Part shown: positions 14,321 through 22,791 of the stretch, piece after piece | How positions within the stretch are numbered: the first letter of the stretch is position 1 | Layout of the letters: each line of letters opens with the position of its first letter | Assembly: GCA_002507205.1 (NCBI GenBank) | Contig: DAZF01000042.1 | Location: 1-28,281 of the forward strand | Length of the DNA: 28,281 nucleotides | Origin: Methanolobus sp. UBA32 | GTDB taxonomy: Archaea; Halobacteriota; Methanosarcinia; Methanosarcinales; Methanosarcinaceae | Reading direction: 5' to 3' | Position numbers and translations under genes: made by a program | The notes under the pieces: model-generated | Database searches by the model: none | The model's input: the letters and a program-made list of their open reading frames with translations, nothing else | Told to the model about the DNA's origin: nothing

Positions 14321-14790
14321 AAAAACTCTCCGGCGTTAGTGTTAATTAAATATGGTCCTAATTCTTTTTATAAGGTATATATCTTTGTCATTATACTTTG
14401 CAGAATGGATATATACTTTTTCAGGCAAGGTATGTGGGTAAATTAGTGGGGCAGATGTTTATATATTAATAGTAAATATAATAAAAGACGGGTTAAATTT
14501 ATATACGTGCGTTTTCAAATGTACTATCGATACTTGTCTGCTCTCCGTCTATATTATGCAGGGGCCAATGCAAGGATAATATATGAAACGTTTGACACCC
14601 AGGTTTTTAAGGATGTCTTCATTTTATCGATTATAAATTGCATAAAAGGATAAGTATAAAAACAATAAGGGAAATAAGGCAATTACAGAATTTCAAAACG
14701 TTGATAAACGTTGATAAGTGGTTACAGTAATTTCGAGCAACAACTGTAAAACCATGACACTATACCGAAATGTAACATATCCGTGAGGGG
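14321..14790. other. Divergent promoter region between the site-2 protease and ftsZ
   Basis: This AT-rich 470-bp gap has no credible ORF. On the minus strand it carries the protease TATA (about 14363-14373) and ribosome-binding site. On the plus strand a TATA candidate (GTATAAAAAC, 14653-14662) predicts an ftsZ leader of about 100 nt, which holds a tandem 10-bp repeat (14697-14716). Further TATA-like words at about 14460 and 14508 could be additional ftsZ promoters. A small leader RNA cannot be excluded. Confidence 0.5.
14697..14716 (+). repeat. Tandem 10-bp repeat in the ftsZ leader
   Basis: AACGTTGATA is present twice head-to-tail (14697-14706 and 14707-14716), one helical turn apart, 81 bp before the ftsZ ATG and about 35 bp after the TATA candidate. 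It may be a regulator-binding site or a leader RNA element. Confidence 0.5.
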
Positions 14791-15996
14791 ATGAATGTGC
14801 AGTCAATAGTCCAGGAAGCATTAAAACACACAGAGAAAGAGAAAGAGTACCGCCAGTCGATCGCAGTTAACGACCAGTTCAGTGACATCCTTGGCCAGCC
14901 CAGGATCATGATCGTTGGATGCGGTGGTGCAGGTAACAATACTATTAACAGACTTTACAACATGGGTATCGAAGGTGCCGAAACAGTGGCTATTAACACT
15001 GACAAGCAGCATCTCGACCTTATCCGTGCAGACAAGAAGATCCTTGTGGGTAAGACACTCACCCGTGGTCTTGGTGCCGGTGGTTATCCGGAAATTGGTG
15101 CCAAGGCAGCAGAACTTGCACGCGGCACCCTTGAAGAGATCTTCAAGAATGCAGATCTTGTTTTCGTAACAGCTGGTATGGGAGGAGGAACCGGTACCGG
15201 CGTAGCTCCTGTAGTTGCTGAGATCGCAAAGGAACAGGGCGCAATTGTCGTAGGTATGGTATCCAGTCCTTTCAGAGTTGAAAGGGCAAGAGCTGTCAAG
15301 GCAGAAGAAGGTCTCGAAGACTTCCGCCGTGCAGCAGACACAGTTATCGTACTCGATAACAACAGACTCCTTGAGTATGTGCCAAACCTTCCAATAGACC
15401 AGGCATTCTCAGTTATGGACCAGATCATCGCGGAGACTGTAAAGGGTATCACAGAGACCATCACCCAGCCTTCACTTATCAATATTGACTACGCTGACAT
15501 CAGGGCTATCATGAGCTGTGGCGGCGTTGCTGTAATGCTTGTTGGTGAGAGCAAGAACCAGGACAAGAGTGACGATGTAGTTCGTGCAGCACTCAACCAC
15601 CCACTTCTTGATGTAGATTACAGAGGCGCAACAGGCAGTCTTGTACACATCACAGGTGGACCTGACCTCAGTCTTAAGGAAGCTGAAGAGATCGCTGCTT
15701 CACTTACATACGAACTGTCCCCAAGTGCAAATGTCATATGGGGTGCACGTATCAGTAATGAATACGAAGGCAAGGTTCGTGTAATGGCTATAATGACAGG
15801 TGTCCAGTCAGCACAGATACTTGGTCACCCTCAGTGCAATATTGTCCGTGAGAGTGCACCGGTTTCAAACAGGGTCGCTGAAGCACCACGTTCATACAGG
15901 CGTGCAGGCACATCCGTTAACAGAGTAAGTCGTCCAGTTGTGGAGCCAATGCACACCGGCGCAAATGGCGGTTCAATAATAGACATTATCCACTGA
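14791..15996 (+). CDS. ftsZ: Cell division GTPase FtsZ
   Basis: A 401-aa tubulin-family GTPase that polymerises into the division ring at mid-cell. The nucleotide-binding start is [12 protein letters not shown] (39-50), the tubulin signature is [10 protein letters not shown] (131-140), and the catalytic T7 loop is NIDYADI (231-237). The C-terminal domain ends near 345 and is followed by a variable linker and a short end, GGSIIDIIH. The N-terminal ~35 residues are charged and helical, as in many archaeal FtsZ. ATG (14791) directly abuts GAGGGG (14785-14790), which is too close for a Shine-Dalgarno; the in-frame GTG at 14797 has a better 6-nt spacing and may be the true start. Two hairpins and a T-run follow the stop. 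Confidence 0.95.
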   Translation: MNVQSIVQEALKHTEKEKEYRQSIAVNDQFSDILGQPRIMIVGCGGAGNNTINRLYNMGIEGAETVAINTDKQHLDLIRADKKILVGKTLTRGLGAGGYPEIGAKAAELARGTLEEIFKNADLVFVTAGMGGGTGTGVAPVVAEIAKEQGAIVVGMVSSPFRVERARAVKAEEGLEDFRRAADTVIVLDNNRLLEYVPNLPIDQAFSVMDQIIAETVKGITETITQPSLINIDYADIRAIMSCGGVAVMLVGESKNQDKSDDVVRAALNHPLLDVDYRGATGSLVHITGGPDLSLKEAEEIAASLTYELSPSANVIWGARISNEYEGKVRVMAIMTGVQSAQILGHPQCNIVRESAPVSNRVAEAPRSYRRAGTSVNRVSRPVVEPMHTGANGGSIIDIIH

Positions 15997-16011
15997 TCTT
16001 TAAACTACTTG

Positions 16012-16060
16012 TCCGGCTCAGGCCGGATCTGCCTTTCTGGCAGTTATTCTTTTTTACTTT
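16012..16060 (+). terminator. Hairpins and T-run after ftsZ
   Basis: TCCGGC/GCCGGA (16012-16017 with 16022-16027, loop TCAG) is followed by CTGCC/GGCAG (16029-16033 with 16039-16043) and a T-rich run to 16060. This fits termination of ftsZ, 18 bp before the next start codon. Confidence 0.6.
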
Positions 16061-16077
16061 CACTGCTATTTCCATTC

Positions 16078-17559
16078 ATGAAAATACTGGTAGCTACGGG
16101 CAGGCTTGCAGAGCAGACTGTAAGGAATGCTGTCGGTGACCTTGCCGATGTGCTTATTGTTGATACCAAGGTAGCCGCATTCATCACACCTCGCAAACTG
16201 CTTGCGGCAATAGCAGATCAGCTATCTTCCTTTGATCATGACCTGATCTTCATTCCTGGTCTCGTATCCGGTAATTTTACAAAAGCTGAGGATGAACTTG
16301 GATGTAAGATACGTCTGGGGCCAAAACATGCTTATGATCTCGGCTTTGTACTCCCTTTTGCAGGGAATATGGAATTTTCCACAAGTGTACCTGCCTGTGA
16401 ACTGCTTGCAGATGTCAGGAGGGAAATGGCTCTTGAAAAAGTGCAGGAACTTGAAGATGCTGCAGTTGTCCCCCTGACACTAGGGAATTTGAAGATAGGT
16501 GGCAATTCCCGCATGAAAGTGATGGCTGAGGTAGTGGATGCCACAGGACTGGAACCTGAAACACTTGCTCTGAGGATACGCAGTTTTGAGAAAAAAGGTG
16601 CAGATATAATAGACCTTGGAGCTTCCCTGCATGCTACACCTCAAGACGTAAAACGTGCTATCGGAATAGCCCGGGATACCACGGATCTTCCCCTGAGTAT
16701 AGATACGCTCGATCCGGTACTTATCAGGGAAGCCCTGAATTGTAGTATTGATCTTGTGCTGAGTCTTGCCAGCAGCAACATTGGTGATATAGGTCCTGAA
16801 ATTGCTGAAGCTGGTGTGCCTGTTGTGGTCATACCTGATCCGGGAGAGGGTTTTGAGAGCCTTGTCGGCAATATGGAACTGACGCGTGCATCAGGAGTAA
16901 CTAATCTCATAGCAGACCCCGTCCTTGACCCGATAGGTCACGGAATTGCCGGTTCGCTTGTCCGGTACATGGATTTCCATATACAGAACCCCGATATTCC
17001 CATTTTTTTCGGTGTAGGTAACGTAACAGAACTGATTGATGCTGATTCCACAGGCGTCAATGCGACATTATGTGGCATCGGTGCAGATGTTGGTGCAAGC
17101 ATTCTCTTCACTCCTGAGTACAGCAACAAGACCCAGGGTTCCATCAATGAACTGAAAAGAGCATCCCAGATGATGGTGCTCTCAAAGGAACGCCAGAGTT
17201 CACCAAAAGACCTTGGTATAGACCTTATCGGGATAAAAGAGAAAAGAAGGCGTACGGATTCTGTTCTCCCGGATAAATTCATCGCTGCGGAAAAGAATAA
17301 AATGTGGACCCTTGACCCCAAAGGCAGTATAAGGATAAGCATAATCCCTGACATCCATGGAAAAAAAGAAGGCTTCATCCTTGCTGAACATGACAGTGCA
17401 TCCATTGTCGGGAAGACTGCAAGAGAGGTAATGGACACGATTCTCAAAATGGAGCTTGTTTCAAGAATGGAACATGCAGCCTATCTGGGACAGGAGCTTA
17501 AAAAAGCGGAACTTGCTCTGAAGCTTGGAAGAAGTTATTCTCAGGATGATGAATTCTAG
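16078..17559 (+). CDS. Dihydropteroate synthase-like protein
   Basis: A 493-aa protein of the archaeal DHPS-related family (TIGR00284 type). An N-terminal domain (about 1-145; MKILVATGRLAEQTVRN, later LGPKHAYDLGFVLPF) precedes a pterin-binding TIM barrel (about 155-390). Barrel motifs are KVMAEVVDATGL, ADIIDLGASLHATP, LPLSIDTLDP and VPVVVIPDPGEG. An extra C-terminal region of about 100 residues ends the protein. In methanogens the family is tied to tetrahydromethanopterin synthesis, at the step joining a pterin to a 4-aminobenzoate-derived unit, but the exact reaction of this homologue is not proven. ATG 16078 is chosen because upstream codons encode the ftsZ terminator hairpins; no clear ribosome-binding site is seen. 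Mch, which uses the finished cofactor, lies 1.8 kb downstream. Confidence 0.85.
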   Translation: MKILVATGRLAEQTVRNAVGDLADVLIVDTKVAAFITPRKLLAAIADQLSSFDHDLIFIPGLVSGNFTKAEDELGCKIRLGPKHAYDLGFVLPFAGNMEFSTSVPACELLADVRREMALEKVQELEDAAVVPLTLGNLKIGGNSRMKVMAEVVDATGLEPETLALRIRSFEKKGADIIDLGASLHATPQDVKRAIGIARDTTDLPLSIDTLDPVLIREALNCSIDLVLSLASSNIGDIGPEIAEAGVPVVVIPDPGEGFESLVGNMELTRASGVTNLIADPVLDPIGHGIAGSLVRYMDFHIQNPDIPIFFGVGNVTELIDADSTGVNATLCGIGADVGASILFTPEYSNKTQGSINELKRASQMMVLSKERQSSPKDLGIDLIGIKEKRRRTDSVLPDKFIAAEKNKMWTLDPKGSIRISIIPDIHGKKEGFILAEHDSASIVGKTAREVMDTILKMELVSRMEHAAYLGQELKKAELALKLGRSYSQDDEF

Positions 17560-17650
17560 TATTTCTATTTCTGATCAGTGATGCAGATGATACATCTCTG
17601 GTTCTGGGGATGTGTTTTGCTCGAATAGCTTGCATATTTAATCAGTCACC

Positions 17651-17660
17651 TTTATATAAT
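17651..17660 (+). promoter_or_regulatory. TATA box of the sensor kinase gene
   Basis: TTTATATAAT lies 27-36 bp before the ATG at 17687, so transcription probably starts at or next to the start codon. Confidence 0.55.
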
Positions 17661-17686
17661 TATGGAAATATATTGTATGTTTAGTG

Positions 17687-19159
17687 ATGCCTTTCAAATA
17701 CAAGATTCTGATAGTGGATGATGAACCGCTGAATGTCGAGTTACTCTCTGTTTATCTTGGGGATACATATGAGATTGTAACTTCATACAATGGCAGGGAT
17801 GCACTTGAAAAAGTTCAAACTGAGTGCCCTGATCTTATTCTTCTGGATGTGATGATGCCGGACATGAATGGTTATGATGTTTGCCGTACCATCCGTAATG
17901 AGTTTAAAATGGATTTTATTCCCATAATAATGGTGACCGCTCTAACTGGCAGGGCTGATCATCAGAGGGGAATCGAGGCAGGGGCAGATGAATTCTTAAA
18001 GAAACCCATAGGTAAGTTCGAACTTGACAAAAAGATAACCTCTCTTCTGAGGATCAAGGAACAGCATGATAGTCTCCTTACGGAAAAGAACAAAGCCTAT
18101 CATTATCTTGATTATGTCGGTGTACTTGTTGCAGTTCTTGATACTGATTATAAAATCACGCATATCAATAAAAAAGGTTCTGATTTCCTGGGCTACAATT
18201 TTGAGAAATTGATCGGTCGTGAATGGGTTGAATCGTTTATACCAAAGGATTCGGTAAATGGTATACGAAAACATTATGACGGTCTTGCATCAGGCATGCT
18301 GGAACCCTATGGGTATTGTGAATTCCCTGTTATCATAAGTAATGGTGAAGAACGGCTTTTCAGGTGGTATGACTCTCCGCTGTTCGATGATTCAGGCAAT
18401 ACTACAGGGATTCTGATATCCGGAGAAGATATCACTGAGATTAAAAAAGCTGAAAAGCAACTTAAAGAGTATGCTGTCCAACTGGAGCGTTCAAACGATC
18501 TGAAGGATCTTTTCACAGATGTTATGCGACATGACCTGCTAAATCCGGCAGGCCTTATCAAATCCTTTGTCGAACTGCTTGTTGAACTGGAATCCGATGA
18601 ATATAAGAAACGCTTGCTTGGGAATGTGAATGAAGCTACTGAAAAGCTGATCGCGATGATAGATGATGCAGCACATCTGGCGAAACTGGAATCAGTTGAT
18701 GATATTAGTTTTGTGAGGGTTGATATCCGTTCAATGCTGGCCGGAACTGTGGATGGCTTTATGTATCAGATCAAAGACAAGAACATGGATGTTAAGGTCC
18801 ACCTGGAAAACGAATGCTATGCTGTTGCCAATCCTATGATAGAGAGGGTATTCGTTAATCTGTTATCTAATTCGATAAAATATAGTCCTGAGGGCAGCAC
18901 TATAACAATAGGGGTTGCTGATATGGACGACAAATGGAATATCAGTTTTAAAGATCAGGGTGATGGAGTACCAAATGCCAGCAAATCTTCTGTCTTTGAA
19001 CGTTTCAAGCGTCTGCATAAAGAAGATATTCGCGGTACCGGTGTTGGTCTTGCCATTGTCAAAAGGATCATGGATCTGCACAGAGAAACCATAGCTGTCG
19101 ATGATAATCCTGAGGGCCAGGGCAGTGTTTTCTGGCTGACACTCAAAAAGGACTCCTGA
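17687..19159 (+). CDS. Hybrid REC-PAS-histidine kinase
   Basis: A 490-aa soluble two-component protein with the receiver domain first. REC spans about 5-122 (acidic pair D11/D12, phospho-acceptor D54 in ILLDVMMPD, T84, K106). A PAS domain follows at about 138-255. HisKA has the H-box MRHDLLNP (H282). The ATPase has the N-box VNLLSNSIKYS (N391, N395), DQGDG (423-427) and GTGVGL (450-455). All catalytic residues are present. The lack of membrane helices implies a cytosolic stimulus; the PAS domain may bind a small molecule or haem, but no haem ligand could be assigned. The order REC-PAS-HK suggests it receives phosphate from another kinase or feeds back on itself. No separate output regulator is adjacent. 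ATG 17687 is preferred over the GTG at 17684. A terminator follows. Confidence 0.92.
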   Translation: MPFKYKILIVDDEPLNVELLSVYLGDTYEIVTSYNGRDALEKVQTECPDLILLDVMMPDMNGYDVCRTIRNEFKMDFIPIIMVTALTGRADHQRGIEAGADEFLKKPIGKFELDKKITSLLRIKEQHDSLLTEKNKAYHYLDYVGVLVAVLDTDYKITHINKKGSDFLGYNFEKLIGREWVESFIPKDSVNGIRKHYDGLASGMLEPYGYCEFPVIISNGEERLFRWYDSPLFDDSGNTTGILISGEDITEIKKAEKQLKEYAVQLERSNDLKDLFTDVMRHDLLNPAGLIKSFVELLVELESDEYKKRLLGNVNEATEKLIAMIDDAAHLAKLESVDDISFVRVDIRSMLAGTVDGFMYQIKDKNMDVKVHLENECYAVANPMIERVFVNLLSNSIKYSPEGSTITIGVADMDDKWNISFKDQGDGVPNASKSSVFERFKRLHKEDIRGTGVGLAIVKRIMDLHRETIAVDDNPEGQGSVFWLTLKKDS

Positions 19160-19169
19160 TTTTGCTGTT

Positions 19170-19193
19170 CCGGGATTTTTCCCGGTTTTTTTT
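19170..19193 (+). terminator. Intrinsic-type terminator after the sensor kinase
   Basis: CCGGGA (19170-19175) and TCCCGG (19180-19185) make a 6-bp stem with a TTTT loop, followed at once by eight T residues. Confidence 0.8.
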
Positions 19194-19278
19194 ATATCTG
19201 TGTAGGCTTATTGCACATCGGAGTTAAATGCCACTGCTTAGCGAAAAGAAAGTATATGATATTCGCAAAGAATCGTCA

Positions 19279-19290
19279 ATTATATATTCT
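19279..19290 (+). promoter_or_regulatory. TATA box of mch
   Basis: AATTATATATTC lies 45-56 bp before the preferred mch start (19335), predicting a leader of about 25-30 nt that includes AGGT at 19317-19320. Confidence 0.5.
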
Positions 19291-19334
19291 TAACGGCCTA
19301 ATGTCACTCGATCAACAGGTTAAGAGTGATAAAC

Positions 19335-20297
19335 GTGATAAGTGTTAACGAAAAGGGATTAGCAATAATCGATGAGATGCTTGACTGGGAAGAAGAACTG
19401 AAAGTCGAGTCCATAGAGCTTGATAACGGTGCTACCGTTATTGACTGTGGTGTGAATGTAGAAGGTGGCTATGATGCTGGTATGTATCTGTCCCGTCTTT
19501 GTCTTGCAGACCTTGCAGACATAAGCTACACCAAGTTCGATCTGAATGGTCTTCCAGTACCTGCTATTCAGGTAGCTACTGATAATCCTACCATTGCATG
19601 TATGGCATCCCAGTATGCAGGCTGGAGAATTGCAGTCGGCAAGTATTTTGGAATGGGTTCAGGTCCTGCAAGGGCACTTGGTCTTAAACCAAAAGAACTG
19701 TACGAAGAGATAGGTTACAAGGATGACTCTGAATTTGCAGTCCTTGTAATGGAATCAAGCGAAATACCAACCGTAGAGGTTGTAGAGTACATTGCAAAAC
19801 ACTGCAGTGTCGATCCTGAAAACGTTTACATTGCTGTTGCACCTACAGCTTCAATTGCAGGATGTGTCCAGATATCCGCACGTGTTGTCGAGACAGGTAT
19901 CCACAAGCTCGAATCCATCGGATACGACATAAACACCATCAAGAGCGGTTTCGGTGTTGCTCCTATTGCACCTGTTGTCGGTGACGACACAAAATGCATG
20001 GGCTCCACAAACGACTGTATCATCTACTGTGGTGAGACATACTACACCGTTGAGTACGGAGATGCAGAGAAACTGGAAGAATTTGTCAAGAAGGCACCAT
20101 CCACAACATCAAGGGACTTCGGCAAGCCATTCTACACAACCTTCAAGGAAGCTGAATTCGACTTCTTCAAGGTTGATGCAGGTATGTTTGCACCAGCCAA
20201 GATAACAGTGAATGATACCAAGAGCAAGAAGTCCTTTACAAGCGGAAGGATCAACCCTGGTATTCTCCTGGAATCCTTTGGTGTAAAAGAAGTCTAA
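19335..20297 (+). CDS. mch: Methenyl-tetrahydromethanopterin cyclohydrolase (Mch)
   Basis: A 320-aa cytosolic enzyme interconverting N5-formyl- and N5,N10-methenyl-tetrahydromethanopterin (or the sarcinapterin form). This is a C1 step of CO2 reduction, and runs in reverse when methyl groups are oxidised. Family motifs are dense: [46 protein letters not shown] and [19 protein letters not shown]. Length and alignment favour the GTG at 19335 ([11 protein letters not shown]); the GTG at 19326 adds only three residues and is closer to AGGT (19317-19320), so the start remains open. Codon use is that of a highly expressed gene. A strong terminator hairpin separates it from the DUF2124 gene. Confidence 0.97.
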   Translation: MISVNEKGLAIIDEMLDWEEELKVESIELDNGATVIDCGVNVEGGYDAGMYLSRLCLADLADISYTKFDLNGLPVPAIQVATDNPTIACMASQYAGWRIAVGKYFGMGSGPARALGLKPKELYEEIGYKDDSEFAVLVMESSEIPTVEVVEYIAKHCSVDPENVYIAVAPTASIAGCVQISARVVETGIHKLESIGYDINTIKSGFGVAPIAPVVGDDTKCMGSTNDCIIYCGETYYTVEYGDAEKLEEFVKKAPSTTSRDFGKPFYTTFKEAEFDFFKVDAGMFAPAKITVNDTKSKKSFTSGRINPGILLESFGVKEV

Positions 20298-20323
20298 CTC
20301 TAGAACATACTTAAAATATACCG

Positions 20324-20357
20324 ATACAACCTTAAGGGTTGTATTACTTTTTTCTTT
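20324..20357 (+). terminator. Terminator or attenuator between mch and the DUF2124 gene
   Basis: ATACAACC (20324-20331) and GGTTGTAT (20337-20344) form a perfect 8-bp stem with a 5-nt loop, followed by a T-rich run to about 20357. The run abuts the ribosome-binding site GGAG (20359-20362) of the next gene, so any expression of that gene from the mch promoter needs read-through. Confidence 0.75.
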
Positions 20358-20370
20358 TGGAGACAGTCTA

Positions 20371-20844
20371 ATGCAGATAATAAGCACTTCAAAAGGTATC
20401 GGTGGCCAGCTTACAGAATTCAGGAAACTTGTGAACGGATCCAAAAGGATCACTTTTATCGGCACTGTTGGTTTCTGCACCCCGTTTGCGGAACTCATGG
20501 CATTCGTCCTCAGGGGCACAGGTAAAGAATCAATATTCCTCCCAAATCTGCAATCTGATGAAGCACGTATAATAGTTTCATCCTCTCAGGGAATGCAGCT
20601 TGGTGATATAGTAGACCCTTCTGCAGATACTGTGGTTCTTCTGGGTGGGCTTGCAATGCCAAAGATAGGTGTTGAACCTGAAAAGATGAAAATGCTTTTA
20701 GATAACTTATTACAGGATGCTGAAAAGAAACTTGTGATAGGTGTTTGTTTCCAGTCAATGCTGATAGAACAAAAATGGCCTGAAATAATAGATTTTGACT
20801 ATATTATAGATGCAGACCTTACCAATGAGGTCAAAAAGGTATAA
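20371..20844 (+). CDS. DUF2124 family protein
   Basis: A 157-aa soluble protein of the methanogen-associated DUF2124 family, commonly a neighbour of mch. The fold appears to be alternating alpha/beta: KRITFIGTVGFCTPFAELMAF, ESIFLPNLQSDEARII and DTVVLLGGLAMPKIGV look like Rossmann-like strand-loop-helix units. No catalytic residues can be named and the biochemical role is unknown. ATG 20371 has GGAG at 20359-20362 with 8-nt spacing. Its position downstream of mch behind a hairpin and T-run suggests reduced co-expression with Mch. A hairpin CAATTC/GAATTG (20847-20863) follows the stop, and the gene converges with taw2. Confidence 0.85.
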   Translation: MQIISTSKGIGGQLTEFRKLVNGSKRITFIGTVGFCTPFAELMAFVLRGTGKESIFLPNLQSDEARIIVSSSQGMQLGDIVDPSADTVVLLGGLAMPKIGVEPEKMKMLLDNLLQDAEKKLVIGVCFQSMLIEQKWPEIIDFDYIIDADLTNEVKKV

Positions 20845-20846
20845 TG

Positions 20847-20901
20847 CAATTCGTCCAGAATTGGTAATTTCGTCTTGATAATTGCTTCACTTTCTTTTTT
20901 G
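20847..20901 (+). terminator. Weak hairpin and T-run after the DUF2124 gene
   Basis: CAATTC/GAATTG (20847-20852 with 20858-20863, loop GTCCA) is followed 28 bp later by TTTCTTTTTT (20891-20900), in the convergent gap with taw2. Confidence 0.45.
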
Positions 20902-20903
20902 AT

Positions 20904-21917
20904 TCAACTGATCCGGGCATCTACTACCACATGCCAGATGCCGGGGGAATATTTTTTGATCTTCCTGCAGTCCAGTATTTCCACATCTCTGCCGATCTTT
21001 GAGGCCGCATGCTCAATACGGCTTATAGGTCTGGAAAATATAAGGGTCTCAGGTGTAGTTTCGTGGTAATGGAGGACACCGCCACTTTCTTTCAGGGCTT
21101 TGATACCCTGTTCAAGATAGTGGTGTGTAGTACCTACGTATCCCATGATCACTCTGTCCGCTATTCCTTCGGGTGTAAGTTCAGCACAATCACCGTTCCT
21201 TGCTTCAACTATGTTTTCCACATGGTTCAGGATAATGTTCTCCCGGAGGTATGCATATGATTGCGGATTTATCTCAATGGCAATGATCCTTGCAGGTTTT
21301 GCATGAACTGCCATGGGGATAGTGAAGTATCCGATACCTGCAAACATGTCAACTATGGTCTCATATTCGCCTATCCTGCTCATAAGTGCTTTCTCGTGGA
21401 GGTTGCCTTTTGAGAACATGACCTTTGTAACATCGAGTTTGAAAAAACAGCCATTCTCCTTGTTGATTGTTTCTGTGCTGTTGCCGATAAGTACCTCTCT
21501 TTCAGGCAGCCTGAACTGACCGCTTATTCCAAGGTCACGTACCACTGTGTTGCAGTACGGGTACATCTGAAGCAGGGACTCTGCAACTCTCAGTTTCAAG
21601 TGCTCTATTGCAGGGTCTATGGTAACAACAATTATGTCGCCGAGTATCTGCCAGCCGGAAGGCAGCATTTCAAGTTCACTTTCCGTAATACTTCCATCTA
21701 ATATTTCTTTGAGTGAGCGCCATTTATTGTAAAAAAGAGCATCCTCCTGCTGGTAAGTATCAAATCCTTCGATATCCTCGGTGACAGGTATTTCAAGGAA
21801 GCGTTCTTCAGCATCAATGACCTTTATCTTCCTTTCAGGATCAAGCTTGCCATCTTCTATTATCCTGAGTCTTACGATCTCTGCTTCTTTTACCGGTACG
21901 CGAATAATTTTAGTCAT
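20904..21917 (-). CDS. taw2: tRNA-Phe wybutosine-pathway aminocarboxypropyltransferase (Taw2/Tyw2 type)
   Basis: A 337-aa SAM-dependent Trm5-like protein. An N-terminal substrate-positioning part (about 1-150) precedes a Rossmann domain with SAM motif VDMFAGIGYF (189-198) and IAIEINPQSYAYLREN (212-227). The segment MGYVGTTHHYL (258-268) stands where Trm5 methyltransferases carry N-L-P; together with VLHYHET and KKYSPGIWHVVVDA this is the Taw2/TYW2 pattern. Taw2 transfers the 3-amino-3-carboxypropyl group of SAM to 4-demethylwyosine at G37 of tRNA-Phe. A Trm5 (m1G37) assignment is the main alternative but fits the motif less well. ATG at 21917; the upstream 20 bp contain a spaced direct repeat. 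It converges with the DUF2124 gene and diverges from msvR. Confidence 0.82.
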   Translation of the reverse strand: MTKIIRVPVKEAEIVRLRIIEDGKLDPERKIKVIDAEERFLEIPVTEDIEGFDTYQQEDALFYNKWRSLKEILDGSITESELEMLPSGWQILGDIIVVTIDPAIEHLKLRVAESLLQMYPYCNTVVRDLGISGQFRLPEREVLIGNSTETINKENGCFFKLDVTKVMFSKGNLHEKALMSRIGEYETIVDMFAGIGYFTIPMAVHAKPARIIAIEINPQSYAYLRENIILNHVENIVEARNGDCAELTPEGIADRVIMGYVGTTHHYLEQGIKALKESGGVLHYHETTPETLIFSRPISRIEHAASKIGRDVEILDCRKIKKYSPGIWHVVVDARIS

Positions 21918-21936
21918 ATTATCTGGTAATTATCTG
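21918..21936. repeat. Direct repeat in the taw2 leader
   Basis: ATTATCTG occurs at 21918-21925 and 21929-21936, 11 bp apart, immediately upstream of the taw2 start codon. A related GTCTGG follows at about 21944. It may be a binding site or chance in an AT-rich leader. Confidence 0.35.
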
Positions 21937-22000
21937 ATTTAGTTGTCTGGTAGATGATACTTAAACGATACAGCAGGCTTTGAGTATCGGTCACAATTCA

Positions 22001-22016
22001 TTCGCTTAATAGCGAA
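22001..22016. promoter_or_regulatory. Inverted-repeat operator of msvR
   Basis: TTCGCT-TAAT-AGCGAA is a perfect dyad with 6-bp arms and a 4-bp spacer, directly upstream of the TATA box (22018-22027) of the V4R regulator. A TTCG...CGAA dyad at this place is of the type reported for MsvR auto-regulation, and would block access to the TATA/BRE region. Confidence 0.7.
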
Positions 22017-22017
22017 C

Positions 22018-22027
22018 ATTTAAATAG
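22018..22027 (+). promoter_or_regulatory. TATA box of msvR
   Basis: ATTTAAATAG lies 24-33 bp before the ATG (22051), giving a leaderless or nearly leaderless transcript. It directly follows the TTCG...CGAA dyad. Confidence 0.6.
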
Positions 22028-22050
22028 ATTGTCGGTTTATTGAGTATTGC

Positions 22051-22791
22051 ATGAACAACGGAGATAACACTGCTATTTTTTCCACTGATATTGGATTTAT
22101 TGCTCTTAATGGTTCTGTAAAGATTAAAATACTTGAATTTCTAAAAGGTGGCTGCAGATCATTCGATGAGATCGTTCAGCACACCGGAAAGGCTAAATCC
22201 ACTATTTCCGTTCATCTTAACGATCTAAAATCACAGAGTCTGCTTGAAGAAGCAACTGATGCTCATGATAAGAGGAAAAAGGTCTATTTTTTAAAATGTC
22301 AGTACGTTGCATGTTCTCAGGAACCTGGCATGAAACACTATGGTGAGATGCTGGAAGTAATAGGCTCACCTGATATGAATTCCTTTGGTTGTTTGAAATG
22401 CTTGTTCCATGCTGTGCAATATGGTTTCCGTGCCCATGGAGTGAATTGTGATCCCATCATGCGAAAAATAGGGAACGATGTAGGAGCCAGCCTTTCCAGG
22501 AATTTCGTTTCAAATGAAAAGGGACAGATCCTGGAAGAAATGATGGCTTTCTGGGGAGAGCATGACATCGGAAGTTTTAAAGTCCTGAGTCACGATCCCA
22601 TAAAAATAGCTGTTCATAACTTTTTTGATTGCCGTTCTATACCGATTAAGGAAAAGACCTTATGCTCGTTTGCACAGGGTGTTTTCGAAGGTGTTTTCAA
22701 AGAAAAACTGGGTATCGAATGTGTAATGCAGATGCTTGGAAAATGTGATGACGATTGCGATGCCTGTCATTTCCAGATGATTTTGCTTTAA
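22051..22791 (+). CDS. msvR: MsvR-like redox-sensing V4R transcription regulator
   Basis: A 246-aa regulator with an N-terminal ArsR-like winged helix (about 15-85; recognition helix near GKAKSTISVHLNDLKS) and a C-terminal V4R domain (about 115-246). It has twelve cysteines; the C-terminal set C205, C224, C232, C236 and C239 (KCDDDCDACHF) matches the cysteine-rich end of the methanogen-specific MsvR family, whose thiols switch DNA binding with redox state. C114 and C117 (FGCLKC) are a further pair. The ATG at 22051 follows a TATA box and a TTCG...CGAA inverted repeat, so auto-regulation is expected. The 3' end overlaps the convergent DUF2110 gene by 4 bp. Targets beyond itself are unknown; taw2 is divergently transcribed from the same gap. 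Confidence 0.85.
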   Translation: MNNGDNTAIFSTDIGFIALNGSVKIKILEFLKGGCRSFDEIVQHTGKAKSTISVHLNDLKSQSLLEEATDAHDKRKKVYFLKCQYVACSQEPGMKHYGEMLEVIGSPDMNSFGCLKCLFHAVQYGFRAHGVNCDPIMRKIGNDVGASLSRNFVSNEKGQILEEMMAFWGEHDIGSFKVLSHDPIKIAVHNFFDCRSIPIKEKTLCSFAQGVFEGVFKEKLGIECVMQMLGKCDDDCDACHFQMILL

